Origin: Bryobacterales bacterium
Lineage (GTDB): Bacteria; Acidobacteriota; Terriglobia; Bryobacterales; Bryobacteraceae
Assembly: GCA_003164075.1 (NCBI GenBank)
Contig: PLRZ01000065.1
Coordinates: forward strand, 1 to 11,700
Direction: 5' to 3'
Length of the DNA stretch: 11,700 nt
The translations under genes were made by a program, and so were the position numbers. Below the pieces are notes generated by a model that searched no databases, had not been told where the DNA came from, and saw only the letters and a list, made by a program, of their open reading frames with translations. Positions 1 to 6,551 of this stretch are shown one piece after another (the stretch's first letter is position 1; the number at the start of each line of letters is the position of its first letter).

Positions 1-1
1 C

Positions 2-529
2 TGCGGCAAGCGGTTCGACTGGCAGTTAGGCGAACTGCCGCATGGCTACGACCATAAGTACACTTACTCGCACATAGGCTACAACTTAAAGCTGACGGAT
101 ATGCAGGCGGCGGTGGGCGTGGCGCAGTTACAGAAGTTAGACGGCTTTATCGAGACGCGGCGGCGCAATGCCCGGGCGTTGTATGAGGGACTGCGCGGGA
201 TGGAGGAGTTTTTCGTGCTGCCGGAGGCCACGCCGGGTTCGGACCCGAGCTGGTTCGGCTTCCCGATTGGGGTGCGCAAGGGGGCTCCGTTCTCGCGGAA
301 TCGGGTGGTGGCTCACCTGGAAGCGCGCAAGATTGCGACGCGCCTGTTGTTCGGCGGCAACTTGACGCGCCAGCCGGCCTACCAGGGGGCAGCGCATCGC
401 GTGGTGGGCGATTTGGCCAATACCGACTTCGTGATGGATCGGGTCTTCTGGGTGGGGGTGTACCCGGGGATTACGGAGTCCATGGTGGAGTACATCTTGG
501 ACGCGTTTCGAGGGCTATGTGCGGGGTGA
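2..529 (+). CDS. rfbH: RfbH-like CDP-4-keto-6-deoxyglucose 3-dehydratase (C-terminal part, 5' end outside window)
   Basis: The reading frame is open from the first full codon to TGA at 527-529 and gives 175 residues, about 40% of a usual RfbH of some 430 residues. It reads as the C-terminal part of the DegT/DnrJ/EryC1 PLP-type sugar aminotransferase fold. The RfbH/DdhC-like landmarks seen are [50 protein letters not shown] and FWVGVYPG. In this family the enzyme (E1, with PMP and an iron-sulfur cluster) works with an E1 reductase on CDP-4-keto-6-deoxy-D-glucose to make 3,6-dideoxyhexoses for O-antigen in the cytoplasm. The segment with the active-site histidine that replaces the usual PLP lysine lies upstream and cannot be checked. 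No further sugar gene follows inside the window, so this is probably the 3' end of an LPS cluster. Confidence 0.9.
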   Translation, partial: CGKRFDWQLGELPHGYDHKYTYSHIGYNLKLTDMQAAVGVAQLQKLDGFIETRRRNARALYEGLRGMEEFFVLPEATPGSDPSWFGFPIGVRKGAPFSRNRVVAHLEARKIATRLLFGGNLTRQPAYQGAAHRVVGDLANTDFVMDRVFWVGVYPGITESMVEYILDAFRGLCAG

Positions 530-1098
530 GGACGAGACGCTGGTTGCGGGGGACTGCAACACGCCGAACGTACTTCGGATACCGTTTCGGGTGTCTCTGG
601 CCGCAACCGCATGAAACATTGGCAGCAACAGGATTCCGCTATGGGTCAAAGCCCCTGTTCAATAGGCCGCCGATTTCTTCACCGTCATCGCTGTAATCAC
701 CGTCACCACCACGCCGCCACTCTCCAGCTTGGCCGCTGAAGGCGCACAGATGGGTCAGAATCGCTCCGCACCGGGCCCGGTGGTATGACGGCATCCCCGG
801 CGACGGCGGCGCACACAGCGCCCAGTCTCCGGTACTGCTCCATTGAGTTTCCCCGCCGCCTAACGCATCGCTACGGCGACGAATCCCGAAGGCGATTTCG
901 CCGATCACCTTGGAAATCTTTTGAAATAATCGTTGATCTGAAGGGTGTGCGCTACCTGAAGGATAAGGTTGAAAACAAGCCGGTTGAGCGGAGAGTAAGG
1001 GTTGCATAAGATCAACCCCTCTCTGTGGATTGTGATTCATCGGAACGAAAACGTGCGTAGAGGTGCAATAAAGGCGATTTAAAAGGCGTGACAAACAA
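530..1098. other. Spacer between rfbH and the accessory region; no convincing gene
   Basis: This 569-base stretch has no reading frame I can assign. A 74-codon plus-strand frame at 785-1009 ends in a basic stretch (LKGVRYLKDKVENKPVERR). A longer minus-strand frame (639-1199) runs antisense into the next gene. Neither resembles a known family to me, and neither has a clear Shine-Dalgarno. The part next to rfbH holds the degenerate repeat listed separately. The AT-rich end (about 1060-1098) is the natural place for the promoter of the 1099 gene, but I see no good -35/-10 pair. It could hold decayed gene remnants and may mark the left edge of an inserted region. Confidence 0.5.
560..611 (+). repeat. 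Degenerate ~13-bp repeat patch, related to the one at 4439-4579
   Basis: Directly after rfbH the sequence falls into roughly 12-13-base units ending in CGG or CCG (for example GAACGTACTTCGG, then ATACCGTTTCGG, then GTGTCTCTGGCCG). Bases 588-603 match 4502-4517 at 15 of 16 positions, including the shared 11-mer GTCTCTGGCCG, in the same orientation. The periodicity is by eye and weak. The cross-match to the clearer array is the main support. Confidence 0.35.
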
Positions 1099-1491
1099 AT
1101 GAACACAGGCATTTCACGGATACTACTACTGATCTTTACGCTGGCCGCTTCCCTGTTTGGGCAACTGCCAACAAACAAAGATTGTAGTTGCAAGGCCATC
1201 GGTGACGATCAGTATCTCTGCACGTGCGCTCCAAAGAAGGCTGAGGCAGCGACCAAGACTTCCACTACGGCGGCGTCCACCACAACGACTTCTGCGACTT
1301 CCACGACGCCACCAGCGACCAAGGCAAGTACAGAGACAGCGGCGACGACCACCAAACCAGCCAGTACACCAGCCGGAAGCACGGACACCGGAACGACAAC
1401 CACAAAAGGTCAAGAAGTGTACGTCGGTCCCAAAGGTGGCGTCTACCACTACAGCGACAGCGGCAAGAAAGTATACACCAAAAAGAAATAG
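1099..1491 (+). CDS. Small secreted Cys- and Thr-rich protein with C-terminal GPKGGVY motif
   Basis: This frame gives 130 residues. Residues 1-21 form a Sec-type signal peptide (a short polar start with Arg7, a hydrophobic core, then AASLFG before Gln22). The mature N-terminus has two Cys-X-Cys pairs (C29/C31 and C41/C43), which suggests disulfides or metal binding. Residues about 46-105 are a Thr/Ala/Ser/Pro-rich linker of the kind found in extended cell-surface spacers. The tail carries GPKGGVYHYSDSGKKVY and ends in lysines. This resembles the short basic 'PBCV-specific basic adaptor' type of motif (GP-x-GG-x-Y...GKK-x-Y); that match is from memory. ATG at 1099 is chosen because it gives an intact signal peptide; the AAGG at 1083-1086 is a poor, distant ribosome site. 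It is the first of three co-directional genes for exported proteins. The biochemical function is unknown. Confidence 0.7.
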   Translation: MNTGISRILLLIFTLAASLFGQLPTNKDCSCKAIGDDQYLCTCAPKKAEAATKTSTTAASTTTTSATSTTPPATKASTETAATTTKPASTPAGSTDTGTTTTKGQEVYVGPKGGVYHYSDSGKKVYTKKK

Positions 1492-1567
1492 CCGAAGCCA
1501 GCAGCGCCAGACGACGAAACGGAATCAGACGACAAAGCCTGACCCTGTTTCGTCATCTACAACAGCA

Positions 1568-2242
1568 ATGCGACGATCATTCTCCCTTCTCACCGTTCTC
1601 AGCGTTTCCGCCTGGGCGCAACCGGCACCGGCACCGGCCCAACCGCCGATTGTCGTACAGGTACAGATGCCGCCGATCAGTCCACCGAACCCATGGACGC
1701 ACGCCCTCGATCTTGCTGTGCCGGGGTTCATAGGCGCACTATCAGCCTTGATCGCAGTCTACCTGACGAACCGAAACAACCGGCGAACAAATTTGGAAAA
1801 CCACAGGCACGAAATGGAACGTTGGCTTCGAGAAAATACACTACAGGCCAAGAGACGGTTCTATACCGCCCTTATCACCACTGCGTACACGTTTGAAGAT
1901 CGAATCGTGAGATACGGAGCCTTTACCTACACACTTAGACAGAGCCTTGAAGCTGGCGAACGTGTGCCGTCCGAATTCGTTGCACAAGAAAAGCTCCAGG
2001 TAAATGAAATTGATACGGCAAAACTGGCTCTGGTTTCTGCTATTTCGCTTGGCTTAATACTTCTGGATGAAAGTCGCTTCGCAGAACTCCGACGATTGAA
2101 CGATCTGGCACTTGCGCTTATGGGCGAGGTCACGGAGACACGCAGGACTGGCAACATTCAGCCAAGTCGTATGGCGTTTCAGAAACAAATAACTGTGATC
2201 GCAGAATTTGCCAAATCCGATTTATCGTGCTCTCCGTATTGA
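1568..2242 (+). CDS. Membrane-anchored protein with signal peptide, one strong membrane helix and helical tail; function unknown
   Basis: This gives 224 residues from ATG 1568. Residues 1-18 look like a cleavable signal peptide (Arg2-Arg3, hydrophobic core, Ala-Trp-Ala before Gln18). A Pro/Ala-rich stretch follows to about 44, then one clear membrane helix at about 46-66. The helix is followed at once by Asn/Arg-rich residues (NRNNRR), which predicts an outside N-terminus and a cytoplasmic C-terminus. The remaining 155 residues are charged and mostly helical, with a second, shorter hydrophobic stretch at about 152-167. The frame stays open far upstream (to about 1157), but that part overlaps the previous gene and translates to an Arg/Pro-rich shadow. 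ATG 1568 is therefore preferred, although it lacks a good Shine-Dalgarno. It starts 76 bases after the 1099 gene, so the two may be co-transcribed. I do not recognise the family. Confidence 0.7.
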   Translation: MRRSFSLLTVLSVSAWAQPAPAPAQPPIVVQVQMPPISPPNPWTHALDLAVPGFIGALSALIAVYLTNRNNRRTNLENHRHEMERWLRENTLQAKRRFYTALITTAYTFEDRIVRYGAFTYTLRQSLEAGERVPSEFVAQEKLQVNEIDTAKLALVSAISLGLILLDESRFAELRRLNDLALALMGEVTETRRTGNIQPSRMAFQKQITVIAEFAKSDLSCSPY

Positions 2243-2392
2243 ACTAAACTTCAAACCACCCGTCCAACGATCACAGCCGCCCAATACGCCGCCACCAGCG
2301 CACCCGCAACGAGGCGGACACTGTTCTTCCTTTGAAATCAGTATACTATGGCGGATTGAATTTCGGATACGCAAGTGCGATCATTAGGGATC

Positions 2393-3013
2393 ATGAGACG
2401 CCCTTCGTCGGCAGTCCTTTTCGGAGCGCTTGTGCTCACGCTTGCCGCTTGTAGTATTCAGGCACAGCAAGTGCAGGATCAGAAATCCACGAAGAAACTT
2501 CGCCCGTTCGTACCGCCGCCCACACCAGCCACACTCCCTGACTGTCCCAAGACACCTCACTGGACGTTCTCAGATTTAGACGCCCAAGCCGACATTGTTT
2601 TGGGAAAAGAGAAAAGAGTCTTAGCGCTATTGCGGGAAGTGTCTACTTGGTTTGAGGTTAATCCAAAACATCCTACTGCTTTAGATTCATCAAGAGAATT
2701 ACGTCGATTTATGGGTGAATTCTCAGACGAAGATGGTAAGCTGCTCTACATGGCAAGGCAAGTGGACCGACTGCGGGCCGAATCCAACGACACAACCCGA
2801 TCACTATCCGAAAAAGCCACAGTCATGGAAGGCGTGGCAGATAAACTTAAGAAGACAACCGATAATAGCAATCAAATAGTAAGTGGGCTGCGACAACTGG
2901 AAGCTATGGGCTTTGAGGTACACGGTAATGGCTGGAACGAGCCAAGGTGGACAGTGACACGCACACTCGACGCAGATAAGGGCTGCTATATTGAGATCGG
3001 TTCAATGAGATAG
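2393..3013 (+). CDS. Putative lipoprotein with helical stalk; function unknown
   Basis: Starting at ATG 2393 the product has 206 residues and opens with a lipoprotein signal: Arg2-Arg3, hydrophobic residues 7-17, then the lipobox Leu17-Ala18-Ala19-Cys20 with Ser at +2. A GTG at 2375 in the same frame would add six residues, but ATG 2393 gives the normal signal length; an AGGGA lies at 2386-2390, closer than usual. After a Pro-rich linker, about residues 60-165 are highly charged and predicted helical, possibly coiled coil. The C-terminus is a small mixed segment with Trp, Cys and a final EIGSMR. A TATACT at 2342-2347 could be a -10 box, but no good -35 accompanies it. The 150-base gap from the previous gene allows its own promoter. 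It converges on the DUF2971 gene with 13 bases between stops. The family is not recognised. Confidence 0.7.
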   Translation: MRRPSSAVLFGALVLTLAACSIQAQQVQDQKSTKKLRPFVPPPTPATLPDCPKTPHWTFSDLDAQADIVLGKEKRVLALLREVSTWFEVNPKHPTALDSSRELRRFMGEFSDEDGKLLYMARQVDRLRAESNDTTRSLSEKATVMEGVADKLKKTTDNSNQIVSGLRQLEAMGFEVHGNGWNEPRWTVTRTLDADKGCYIEIGSMR

Positions 3014-3026
3014 TAGCTCTCCGTGC

Positions 3027-3872
3027 TCATAATGGAGGACATTCTAGCTCAAGGTCGATAGGCCGTCTGACGGCTGTTACATCGACTGTCGGAGGAAAAC
3101 TATATCCATACTTCTTCAGCATCCACCTGATGGCCTGTTTTAACTCATCATCACATCGAATTGTGGGACCGCAAAATACCTCTCGGAGTGGTGACTTTCC
3201 AACGATCTGATCCCACCCCAGATTAATGTAGGGAATGATATTATTCGGCGCTTGTCTGAAGTTCATCGCCTCAACGGGCGGGTTATGAATCACAATGCGC
3301 CATTCGTTCTCATCTTTGAAATCCGGGTGCTTGATGCCGCTGGCCAGTATGCACGCCACCTCAAAGGGGAGTGGATCATTCGGATATTCCTCGATAATCT
3401 TAGCAACATCTTGGACGCCTTTCACCAACGTGGAATCCGTTTCGTCGTAAACAACGTGAAACATGAAACTGCGGCGCATCGGTAGTTCTGGCACGTAAAA
3501 TCCCAAGCAATACCCGCCTCCACGAGATGCATATGTCTCCCACATGTTAGATAGAGTTGGTCTCGTGCAAAAGCAGGTAACAAACCACCTTCGGTAACGG
3601 TTCGGTGCCTTCATCCCTTCGTCTATTCGACTATGCAGGGCGGTACTCGTACAATCCTTCAACATCCGGCACACCAAATCTTCGCCATGTACTTGTTCGG
3701 CGCTATCGCTCAGTGCCTTAAGGTATGTCGCTCTCAACGAACGGGATTCGAGTATGCCCTTAAAGCCGTTAAAATCGGTGTAGTGGTAGAGCATTGGAGG
3801 GTTATCCCTTCCCAAGTTGACGATGGCATCCAACGCAGAAAGAACGCTTGTAGGTATGTCGAAGTTCTCCAT
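3027..3872 (-). CDS. DUF2971-family protein
   Basis: This gives 281 residues from ATG 3872, which has AAAGGAG just upstream with only 3 bases of spacing; a TTG at 3902 would add ten residues. The pattern fits DUF2971: LYHYTDFNGFKGIL near residues 28-41 followed by LRATY; CFCTRPTLSNMWETYA at about 100-115 followed by GGGYCLGF; a KHPDF..E.EWR segment at 181-192; and REVFCGPTI at 230-238. The family has no settled biochemical role. Members are often found near defence and mobile genes. The N-terminal H-Y-T and the late Glu (E188/E190) resemble the layout of ADP-ribosyltransferase-type folds; that is my inference. The gene is convergent with the lipoprotein gene. Two further minus-strand frames lie upstream of it, at large gaps, so a common operon is not shown. 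Confidence 0.75.
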   Translation of the reverse strand: MENFDIPTSVLSALDAIVNLGRDNPPMLYHYTDFNGFKGILESRSLRATYLKALSDSAEQVHGEDLVCRMLKDCTSTALHSRIDEGMKAPNRYRRWFVTCFCTRPTLSNMWETYASRGGGYCLGFYVPELPMRRSFMFHVVYDETDSTLVKGVQDVAKIIEEYPNDPLPFEVACILASGIKHPDFKDENEWRIVIHNPPVEAMNFRQAPNNIIPYINLGWDQIVGKSPLREVFCGPTIRCDDELKQAIRWMLKKYGYSFPPTVDVTAVRRPIDLELECPPL

Positions 3873-3980
3873 AGACTCCTTTGGATCGGGATCGTAGCAC
3901 AAATCACTAGACGAAATCAGACCCTCAACCTAAGACAACCCACCCGAAAGACGCAGTGAGCTTATCAAGAGCGAAAGAGC

Positions 3981-4526
3981 TTAGGTGGGAGGAACGCCGA
4001 GGTTCAGAGGTTTCCTATACTGCGGGTTGCTGGCGGTCGCAACTGAAACCGGCGTAGCGTTCACCAGGAGCCACAGACCGCCCTTGATGAAATTATTTGT
4101 ATAGTTGAGCCACGTCGAGCCGTCTTCGTCGGTCACTAGAGTGTCCATCGGTGTTGGCAAGCTCGAAATTCTAGCGTCTGGAATGATGCCACGGATTCTA
4201 GGTTGCTGCCCATACGCATCGCCCCAAGCTACCGTAGGGTCGTACATGAAAGGCCCCAGTGCGGCGGGCGGGTCCGTGGTTGGGCCGTTGTCCCATTGAA
4301 TGACGCTTGACCATTCATTGCTACCCTCAGCGCCGCCGTGTTGCGCAAGCTGGCGACGATCCGGGCAGAGGTGAAGGGAGTGCGAGACGGCATCAAGTCC
4401 ATTCGACCAGCTTAAGGCGTTCTGCTGTGAACGTTGCCGGAACTCCGGGCAGGAGTCCCATCGGGAATCTTGCGCCGGGGAGTCCAACCGGAAAACACTG
4501 CCGGGAGTCTCTGGCCGGAGTCCCAT
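3981..4526 (-). pseudogene. Doubtful ORF: protein-like C-terminal half joined to repeat DNA
   Basis: A 181-residue minus-strand frame. Its last ~115 residues (about 3981-4325) look protein-like: rich in Trp, Asp and Pro with ordinary composition (for example FMYDPTVAWGDAYGQQPRIR and STWLNYTNNFIKGGLWLLVN). The first ~30 residues are simply a translation of the degenerate repeat at 4439-4579, and the ATG at 4526 lies inside that repeat. I see no ribosome site. The likeliest reading is a gene remnant whose 5' part was lost or overwritten, or a chance frame. An intact small gene with an internal start is possible but no good start is visible. No family is recognised. Confidence 0.35.
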
Positions 4527-4579
4527 TTCAGAATTGTTCGGCGCATCGAAAACTTCTTGGAGTCACGGCCAGGAATCTT
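4439..4579 (+). repeat. Degenerate tandem repeat, period about 13 bp (GGARTCYY...CCGG type)
   Basis: The core GGA[G/A]TC[C/T] or a close variant begins at 4439, 4452, 4464, 4479, 4490, 4504, 4517, 4559 and 4572. Spacings are 13, 12, 15, 11, 14, 13, 42 and 13. CCGG or GGCC usually precedes each core. The spacing is too regular for chance but the units are not identical, so this is an old or diverged array. A related patch occurs at 560-611. It spans the supposed start of the ORF ending at 3981. Confidence 0.6.
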
Positions 4580-4829
4580 AGGGAGAGTACCTTCTTCTGA
4601 AATTTCGCTGGCTTGATTCTGCCCGATCCCACAACGAGTACGCCGGGTTATTACATAACGGGCGCAGATGGGAACCCACTCCGCAGGGGCACTGGTCAAC
4701 CGTGGTGGGGTGCCGGGTGTGGCTCCACTCTCCCGGCGAAGTGTGCCAGCTTTCAATCCCGAACGTCGATCATCCTTGTCTTGGCCGCTGTTCGGGGTTC
4801 TGTTCGTCCGACACAGCGGATGCGGCCCT
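4527..4829. other. Spacer without recognised gene
   Basis: This 303-base stretch contains the end of the 13-bp repeat array (to about 4579) and then mixed GC-rich sequence. Plus- and minus-strand frames here translate to low-quality Pro/Arg/Ser-rich strings that I take as shadows. I see no RNA gene and no clear terminator for the minus-strand gene that ends at 4830. Confidence 0.5.
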
Positions 4830-5498
4830 TTAAGCCCGTTGGCCTTGATTGCCCTGCTGAAGAACTGTGGCAGGGTGGGACGATTCCCAACGTTGGTAGT
4901 GTCTCAGGTAGACTTGGCGCACTTCTTCCGGCAGCGCAGCCTCAAACTTCGTTATCAGATCATCTATTGTTGGGATGAAACTGTCGTAGTCATTCATTGG
5001 TGGCCGGTTCTTCTCCCAACGAGTCGCCGTCATGTGCGCCAGCAACTTATTCAGGTCAGCGCTCATCTTTTTGTTTCGTGCGCTGTGAAGGTGAATGCTG
5101 GCGGGAAAGGCAGCTTCAAAGCCGTTAAGAACGTTGAAGTGATCGACATTGCAATCATCCTGTCTTGCCTCGCCGTAGAAGAAATCAATGAGCAAACGTA
5201 GATGCAGGAGAAGAGCGTACAGCACAGCTTGATGAGCGGCACCGCAGAACCGGGACAGATCGGAATTCTTGTAGAGCTTGCTGTAGCAACGGAAGTGCTG
5301 CATCTCAAAGGCAAGGTGCTCGACCGCCTTTTTCAGTTCATCAACACTGAATGCCCTTGGAGCGGGAGCCATGCGGCTGTTGACCTTCAGACCAAGATCC
5401 GCAACTCGCTGTTGAGCTTCGGCAACCTTCGGCGGGACCGCAACAAGCGCAGCTTCAATTGCGGCGAGTTCGCTCTCCACTGTTTTCCAAAGGGACAT
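4830..5498 (-). CDS. Unrecognised mostly helical protein with late N-K-x-L-x-A-H motif
   Basis: This gives 222 residues from ATG 5498 to TAA at 4830-4832. Residues 1-35 are an Ala/Glu-rich helix. Residues 52-110 are helical (HLAFEMQHFRCYSKLY, then AVLYALLLHLRLLIDFFYGE at 91-110). Residues 140-160 hold a conserved-looking LNKLLAHMTATRW segment, and the C-terminus is helical. The combination of a hydrophobic helix HLRLLIDFF and a later N-K-x-x-A-H-x-T segment recalls a widespread uncharacterised bacterial family and loosely recalls HEPN-type folds. I cannot name it and do not claim RNase activity. No signal peptide is seen, so it is probably cytoplasmic. No strong Shine-Dalgarno precedes ATG 5498. 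The gene is divergent from the recombinase with 96 bases between them. Confidence 0.65.
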   Translation of the reverse strand: MSLWKTVESELAAIEAALVAVPPKVAEAQQRVADLGLKVNSRMAPAPRAFSVDELKKAVEHLAFEMQHFRCYSKLYKNSDLSRFCGAAHQAVLYALLLHLRLLIDFFYGEARQDDCNVDHFNVLNGFEAAFPASIHLHSARNKKMSADLNKLLAHMTATRWEKNRPPMNDYDSFIPTIDDLITKFEAALPEEVRQVYLRHYQRWESSHPATVLQQGNQGQRA

Positions 5499-5558
5499 AG
5501 CTCAAGCGTAGAGCATTTTTGGGCGGCTCGTTGCCGCTTTCGATGGAACCGATGGCGA

Positions 5559-5588
5559 TTGACAAAGTGTACGGAAATAGTGTACGAT
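5559..5588 (+). promoter_or_regulatory. Sigma70-type promoter for the serine recombinase
   Basis: A perfect -35 TTGACA (5559-5564) is followed, after 18 bases, by TACGAT (5583-5588), a fair -10. The -10 is only six bases from the ATG at 5595, so the mRNA would be leaderless or nearly so. Two direct AGTGTACG copies (5566-5573 and 5579-5586) lie in the spacer and -10, so a protein binding them would compete with RNA polymerase. The recombinase itself is the obvious candidate. Confidence 0.5.
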
Positions 5589-6256
5589 AATAATATGCGT
5601 TGCGCCATTTACGCCCGTGTCAGCACCACCGATCAAAATTGCGAGATGCAGTTGCGTGAGCTTCGTGAATACATTTCCCGCCGTGACTGGAAGATTGCCG
5701 GGGAGTACGTGGACACCGGCTTCAGCGGCAGCAAGGCAAGCCGTCCTGCGCTGGACAAGCTCATGACCGATGCCGCCAAGCGAAAGTTCGATTGCATCGC
5801 TGTCTACAAGATTGATCGTTTTGGCCGCTCTGTGCTCCACCTGAATCAGCAGTTGGCGGCACTCACCAGCCACGGCGTTCGGTTCATAGCCACAAGCCAA
5901 TCGCTCGACACGGACGAAAAGAATCCCACCAGCCGACTACTATTGCAAATTTTGGCGAGTGTAGCCGAATTCGAGCGAGAGATGATCCGGGAGCGCACGC
6001 TATCGGGCATCCGTGCGGCCCAAGCTGCCGGTAAAGTTGTTGGCAGACCCAAGCGCATCTTCGCCCGTGATGAAGTCGTTCGGCTCCGGGATGAGGTAGG
6101 CTTGTCCTGGCGGGCCATCGGCAAGAAACTTGGCATCCCGGCGATGACGGCCCTTGATTCCCACCGAAACGGCTGTACGGAAACTGTCTTGCCTGACAAG
6201 CCGATTTCAGGCGGCAAACGAAACAAGAAAACCGTCGCCGCATAGAGTGTACGGAA
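5566..6256 (+). repeat. TGTACGGAA repeats in and around the recombinase gene
   Basis: The 9-mer TGTACGGAA occurs at 5568-5576 (in the promoter), 6174-6182 (inside the 3' end of the gene) and 6248-6256 (just after the stop). The two outer copies share 11 bases, AGTGTACGGAA (5566-5576 and 6246-6256). The two 3' copies share TGTACGGAA followed by (A)CTG. A fourth partial copy, AGTGTACG, is at 5579-5586. All are in the same orientation. They may be recombinase binding or crossover sites. Confidence 0.5.
5595..6245 (+). CDS. Small serine recombinase (resolvase/invertase family)
   Basis: This gives 216 residues from ATG 5595, the normal size for a resolvase/invertase. The frame is open upstream, but the added sequence is antisense to the 4830-5498 gene. 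The N-terminal catalytic domain has YARVSTTDQN with the nucleophile Ser10 and Arg8, YVDTGFSGSKASRPALDKL, and YKIDRFGRS at 71-79 with the conserved Asp74, Arg75 and Arg78. The long E-helix runs at about 112-147 (LASVAEFEREMIRERT), followed by GKVVGRPKR. A C-terminal helix-turn-helix lies at about 159-190 (LSWRAIGKKLGIP). The family cuts both DNA strands through 5'-phosphoserine links and resolves, inverts or inserts DNA. The 25-residue tail after the HTH is basic. The catalytic residues look intact. The C-terminal HTH argues against an IS607-type transposase. No element ends were found. Confidence 0.92.
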   Translation: MRCAIYARVSTTDQNCEMQLRELREYISRRDWKIAGEYVDTGFSGSKASRPALDKLMTDAAKRKFDCIAVYKIDRFGRSVLHLNQQLAALTSHGVRFIATSQSLDTDEKNPTSRLLLQILASVAEFEREMIRERTLSGIRAAQAAGKVVGRPKRIFARDEVVRLRDEVGLSWRAIGKKLGIPAMTALDSHRNGCTETVLPDKPISGGKRNKKTVAA

Positions 6257-6551
6257 CTGAAGGTCTTTCGGACGCTTGCCAAGCAGGGAAAGTTGGCGAT
6301 TCGGCGGAGCGCTGCTCTCGACATCACTCCCCCCAATCATTTCCGCCAGAAAATGTTTCGCGGCTAAAATCGAGAGAGCGCCACAAATGTGGGCCGCTTG
6401 GGCCGGAGCGTGCAGCGGTCTTAGAAGTCTTGGTTGGAACGTCCACACAAGAATGACTTCCGCCCCAAACTCCGGTTGACGGCATTCGGCGGTCACCCGC
6501 TGGCTCGCAAGTCTCAGAACGAGTAAAATGAAGGTGAGTTGAACTGAGACG
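6246..6551. other. Spacer between recombinase and DUF433 gene
   Basis: These 306 bases begin with the third AGTGTACGGAA copy (6246-6256) and end with the inverted repeat upstream of the DUF433 gene (6511-6550). In between I see no gene. Minus-strand frames that enter from the DUF433 side translate to plausible-looking but unrecognised strings. No Rho-independent terminator for the recombinase is evident. Confidence 0.5.
6511..6550 (+). promoter_or_regulatory. Inverted repeat around a -10-like box upstream of the DUF433 gene
   Basis: GTCTCAG (6511-6517) and its exact inverse CTGAGAC (6544-6550) start 33 bases apart, about three helical turns. Between them is TAAAAT (6524-6529), a 5/6 match to the -10 box. 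The right arm ends one base before the ATG at 6552. No good -35 is seen. The arrangement suits an autoregulatory operator or a short hairpin hiding the start. Confidence 0.35.

Noticed and set aside
785..1009. Plus-strand 74-codon frame
   Set aside because: No ribosome site, no family resemblance and Arg-rich composition; left as part of the spacer.
1417..1424. AGTGTACG match far from the recombinase
   Set aside because: It lies inside codons for Val-Tyr-Val of the secreted protein and lacks the GGAA extension; probably chance.
1157..1567. Long upstream extension of the 1568-2242 gene (a 361-residue frame)
   Set aside because: The added part is Arg/Pro-rich shadow of the secreted protein gene in another frame, while ATG 1568 begins a proper signal peptide.
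4326..4415. Plus-strand fragment reading LSAAVLRKLATIRAEVKGVRDGIKSIRPA
   Set aside because: It is protein-like but short, has no supported start and follows a stop at 4308-4310; too little to call a gene remnant.
5202..5594. Upstream extension of the recombinase frame
   Set aside because: It is antisense to the 222-residue helical protein; the family starts at MRCAIYARVS and a promoter lies at 5559-5588.
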